The notes under the pieces were generated by a model. That model was not told the DNA's origin, did not search any database, and was given only the letters and a program-made list of their open reading frames with translations. Below, in pieces: positions 22,808 through 24,618 of a DNA stretch of 24,618 bases. How positions within the stretch are numbered: the stretch's first letter is position 1; every line of letters starts with the position of its first letter. The stretch lies in NCBI GenBank assembly GCA_022566355.1, contig JADFJB010000065.1, forward strand, positions 1 through 24,618, read 5' to 3'. The DNA comes from a candidate division KSB1 bacterium (GTDB lineage: Bacteria > Zhuqueibacterota > JdFR-76 > DREG01). The translations under genes and the position numbers were made by a program.

Positions 22808-23986
22808 TCAAACCACTCCCAATTCTTTCCCAATCTCGCCAAACTTCTCAGCGCCAAAATCTAAATCCTCTCGGGAATGACTGGCTGAGATCATCACACG
22901 AATTCTGGCTTTGCCATGCGCTACCGTTGGAAATCCAATGGATTGTGCAAAGACGCCTTCATCAAAAAGCCGGCTACTAAAATTTGAAGCTACTTTTGCA
23001 TCACCAATCATAACCGGCGTGATCGGGGTGTCGCTAAAGCCAAGGTCGAAACCCTGGTCTGTCATTTTGTTTTTGAAATAATTTGCATTGTCCCAGAGTC
23101 TTTTGACCAAATCACCGGATGCTTGCAGAATTTCGACACCTGCGATGCAGGCAGCAACATCCGGCGGCGTTACTGCGCTTGAAAATAAGAACGGCCTGGC
23201 TTTTTGATGCAGATAATCCATAATAATTCTTTTACCGGCTACATATCCGCCAACCGCACCAAATGCTTTGGACATGGTGCCTAATTCGATATCCACCCGG
23301 CCACTCAAGCCAAAATGATCCACAATACCACGGCCGGCATTACCAAGGACTCCTTCCCCATGGGCATCATCTACCATGGTGATAAGATCAAATTCTTCTG
23401 CGACTGTTATCAATTTATCAAGAGGAGCGATATCACCATCCATACTAAAAACACCATCGGTGATCATCATTTTCCTACCCGCGTGGTCTCGGTTCTCTTC
23501 TAATTTCTCGCGCAATGATTCCGGACTGCAATGGTCATAGCGAATGGTCTTGGCCCGGGACAAACGGCAGCCATCGATGATTGAAGCATGGTTCAATTCA
23601 TCGGAGAAAATGAGGTCATTTTTTCCGACCAGGGCAGGAATAGTCGCCAAATTAGCACAAAATCCGGATTGAAAGGAAATCGCCGCCTCGACACCTTTGA
23701 ATTTAGCTAAAATATCTTCAAGCGTTTTATGAAGAACCATGGTTCCGGCTATGGTTCTTACCGCAGCCGGTCCAACGCCAAAATTATCTATGGCATTTTT
23801 AGCGGCATTCCGAAGGGTTTCATTATTGGCAAAGCCAAGATAATTATTCGAACACAGATTCAGAACTTTTTTATTATCTACTTTAATCCAGGCGCCCTGG
23901 GCGCTGCCAATTGTACGGATGTTTATAAACAAACCTTGCGCTTTGGCCTGGTCAAGTTCTTCGGAAATGAAATCTAGTTTAGACAT
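22808..23986 (-). CDS. kbl: glycine C-acetyltransferase (2-amino-3-ketobutyrate CoA ligase)
   Basis: A 392-residue PLP enzyme of the alpha-oxoamine synthase family that splits 2-amino-3-ketobutyrate with CoA into glycine and acetyl-CoA. Seen: [13 protein letters not shown] (43-55), [31 protein letters not shown], the cofactor-binding [11 protein letters not shown] (D206, H209) and the PLP lysine K240 in [16 protein letters not shown]. Length and the spacing of Asp, His and Lys match E. coli Kbl with a constant 4-residue offset. The alternatives BioF and HemA are less likely, since the next gene upstream is a threonine dehydrogenase, which makes the unstable substrate. AGGAG lies 9 nt before the ATG. 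The gene is 118 bp downstream of tdh on the same strand, a likely operon. Confidence 0.92.
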   Translation of the reverse strand: MSKLDFISEELDQAKAQGLFINIRTIGSAQGAWIKVDNKKVLNLCSNNYLGFANNETLRNAAKNAIDNFGVGPAAVRTIAGTMVLHKTLEDILAKFKGVEAAISFQSGFCANLATIPALVGKNDLIFSDELNHASIIDGCRLSRAKTIRYDHCSPESLREKLEENRDHAGRKMMITDGVFSMDGDIAPLDKLITVAEEFDLITMVDDAHGEGVLGNAGRGIVDHFGLSGRVDIELGTMSKAFGAVGGYVAGKRIIMDYLHQKARPFLFSSAVTPPDVAACIAGVEILQASGDLVKRLWDNANYFKNKMTDQGFDLGFSDTPITPVMIGDAKVASNFSSRLFDEGVFAQSIGFPTVAHGKARIRVMISASHSREDLDFGAEKFGEIGKELGVV

Positions 23987-24011
23987 TTACAATGACTCCT
24001 ATAGAAAAAAT

Positions 24012-24037
24012 AACCACAGAGGCACAAAGACACAGAG
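24012..24037. repeat. CACAGAG-type degenerate intergenic repeat
   Basis: AACCACAGAGGCACAAAGAC then ACAGAG: two CACAGAG words around a CACAAAG variant, in the tdh-kbl spacer. From memory this is a very common intergenic motif in environmental genomes. It does not overlap a gene. Confidence 0.6.
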
Positions 24038-24104
24038 CCTAAGCTAATATGACCTGTGACTTGGTGATTTTGTGAAAAATTCTGCATCAAATTATAGTGA
24101 TGAA

Positions 24105-24618
24105 TTAATCCGGCGGGTAAAGCACAATCTTTCCACAAGTACCTTTTTCCATCAAATGAATTCCTTTTTCAAAATCACTTAACGGAAATTTGTGGGTAAT
24201 TACAGGATCCAAATTCAATTGGCCAGATTTGAGAAGCTGAGTCGTCTTGTTCCAGGTAGCAAAAATTTTTCTCCCTGTAATTCCTACCAGCCGGATGCCT
24301 TTCAGGATGATCTGCCGGTTCAAATCCACCGGGACTTTTTTCTCACGGTAAAGCCCCAATAATGATGCAAATCCTCCCGGCGTTAAGGCTTCCAAACCCT
24401 GGGCAAACGCCTTTGCATTGCCGGACATTTCAATCAATATCTCGACGCCGGCACCCCGGGTTGAATCCATAATAATTTCAATTACATCTACTTTTCCCGG
24501 ATTCATTATTTGAGTGGCTCCCATTTTGAGAGCCAATTCCAACCTGTAGTCATTGATGTCGGTCGCAAATATTTCCGAGGCGCCGGCCGCTTTCGCAACC
24601 CCGCATCTTCGGCCAGAG
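24105..24618 (-). CDS. tdh: L-threonine 3-dehydrogenase, C-terminal part (runs off window end)
   Basis: The frame is open to the window edge, giving about 171 residues of the C-terminal half of a zinc-type medium-chain dehydrogenase. The NAD-binding fold shows VAKAAGASEIFATDINDYRL, KMGATQIMNP and GAGVEILIEMSGNAKAF; the motif GITGRKIFATW is a hallmark of threonine dehydrogenases, which oxidise threonine to 2-amino-3-ketobutyrate using NAD+. The pairing with kbl supports this. A TTG at 24542 could be misread as the start, but the homologous sequence continues in frame beyond it, so it is internal. The last six or so codons before the window end (SGRRCG) do not match the expected GxGPIGLMA loop, which suggests a sequencing or assembly error at the edge or local divergence. 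Confidence 0.87.
   Translation of the reverse strand, partial: SGRRCGVAKAAGASEIFATDINDYRLELALKMGATQIMNPGKVDVIEIIMDSTRGAGVEILIEMSGNAKAFAQGLEALTPGGFASLLGLYREKKVPVDLNRQIILKGIRLVGITGRKIFATWNKTTQLLKSGQLNLDPVITHKFPLSDFEKGIHLMEKGTCGKIVLYPPD

Noticed and set aside
22649-22864. 71-codon plus-strand frame overlapping the kbl 3' end
   Set aside because: Overlaps a well-supported gene on the other strand, has no ribosome site and resembles no family.

Overview
The window looks like chromosomal DNA of a Gram-negative bacterium of the Bacteroidota/FCB superphylum. Candidate groups are Calditrichota, the KSB1 lineage or Ignavibacteriota; sequence alone does not decide between them. The reasons are a GWxTD-domain protein, a PorV/PorQ-family outer-membrane barrel, two TonB-dependent receptors with N-terminal carboxypeptidase-regulatory-like domains, a giant secreted protein with a type IX-like C-terminal sorting domain, AT-rich spacers, and both TTG and ATG starts. 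No tRNA, rRNA, CRISPR array, transposase or phage gene was seen.

Left third (1-12482, all minus strand): two envelope clusters. The distal one runs 4391 to 1: a lipoprotein with a PIG-L deacetylase fold whose catalytic motif is rewritten, a GWxTD periplasmic protein, and the N-terminus of a TonB-dependent receptor cut by the window edge. The proximal one is a three-gene operon: TonB receptor (12350-9324), a 1127-residue secreted protein (9265-5882) and a PorV-like barrel (5837-4779), closed by a strong intrinsic terminator at 4717-4748. It has a near-consensus sigma70 promoter at 12693-12721 and a leader of about 336 nt carrying two identical 12-nt perfect Shine-Dalgarno blocks and short overlapping reading frames. 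I infer that the operon builds an outer-membrane uptake or secretion/surface-display module.

Middle (13009-19054, minus strand): housekeeping genes. These are an EpmA/LysRS-like aminoacylase with an added OB-fold, DNA polymerase I with all three activities apparently intact, and a gamma-glutamyltransferase-family protein lacking a signal peptide and the usual substrate-binding arginine. A 122-bp tandem duplication lies between polA and the aminoacylase gene and overlaps the predicted start of the latter.

Right (19795-22470, plus strand): a consensus promoter, a DUF3467 gene, a small outer-membrane barrel, and a membrane-anchored amidohydrolase. Beyond it (22808-24618, minus strand) lie kbl and the 3' part of tdh, which together convert threonine to glycine and acetyl-CoA; tdh runs off the window.

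The non-coding spacers hold several different short degenerate repeats and palindromes (4448-4486, 14331-14575, 17421-17496, 19194-19335, 19594-19613, 22476-22495, 24012-24037). Several resemble motifs I associate with intergenic DNA of many unrelated environmental genomes. The most unusual items are the PIG-L-like lipoprotein with a swapped metal site, the TonB operon leader, and the repeat that appears to supply coding sequence to the aminoacylase gene.
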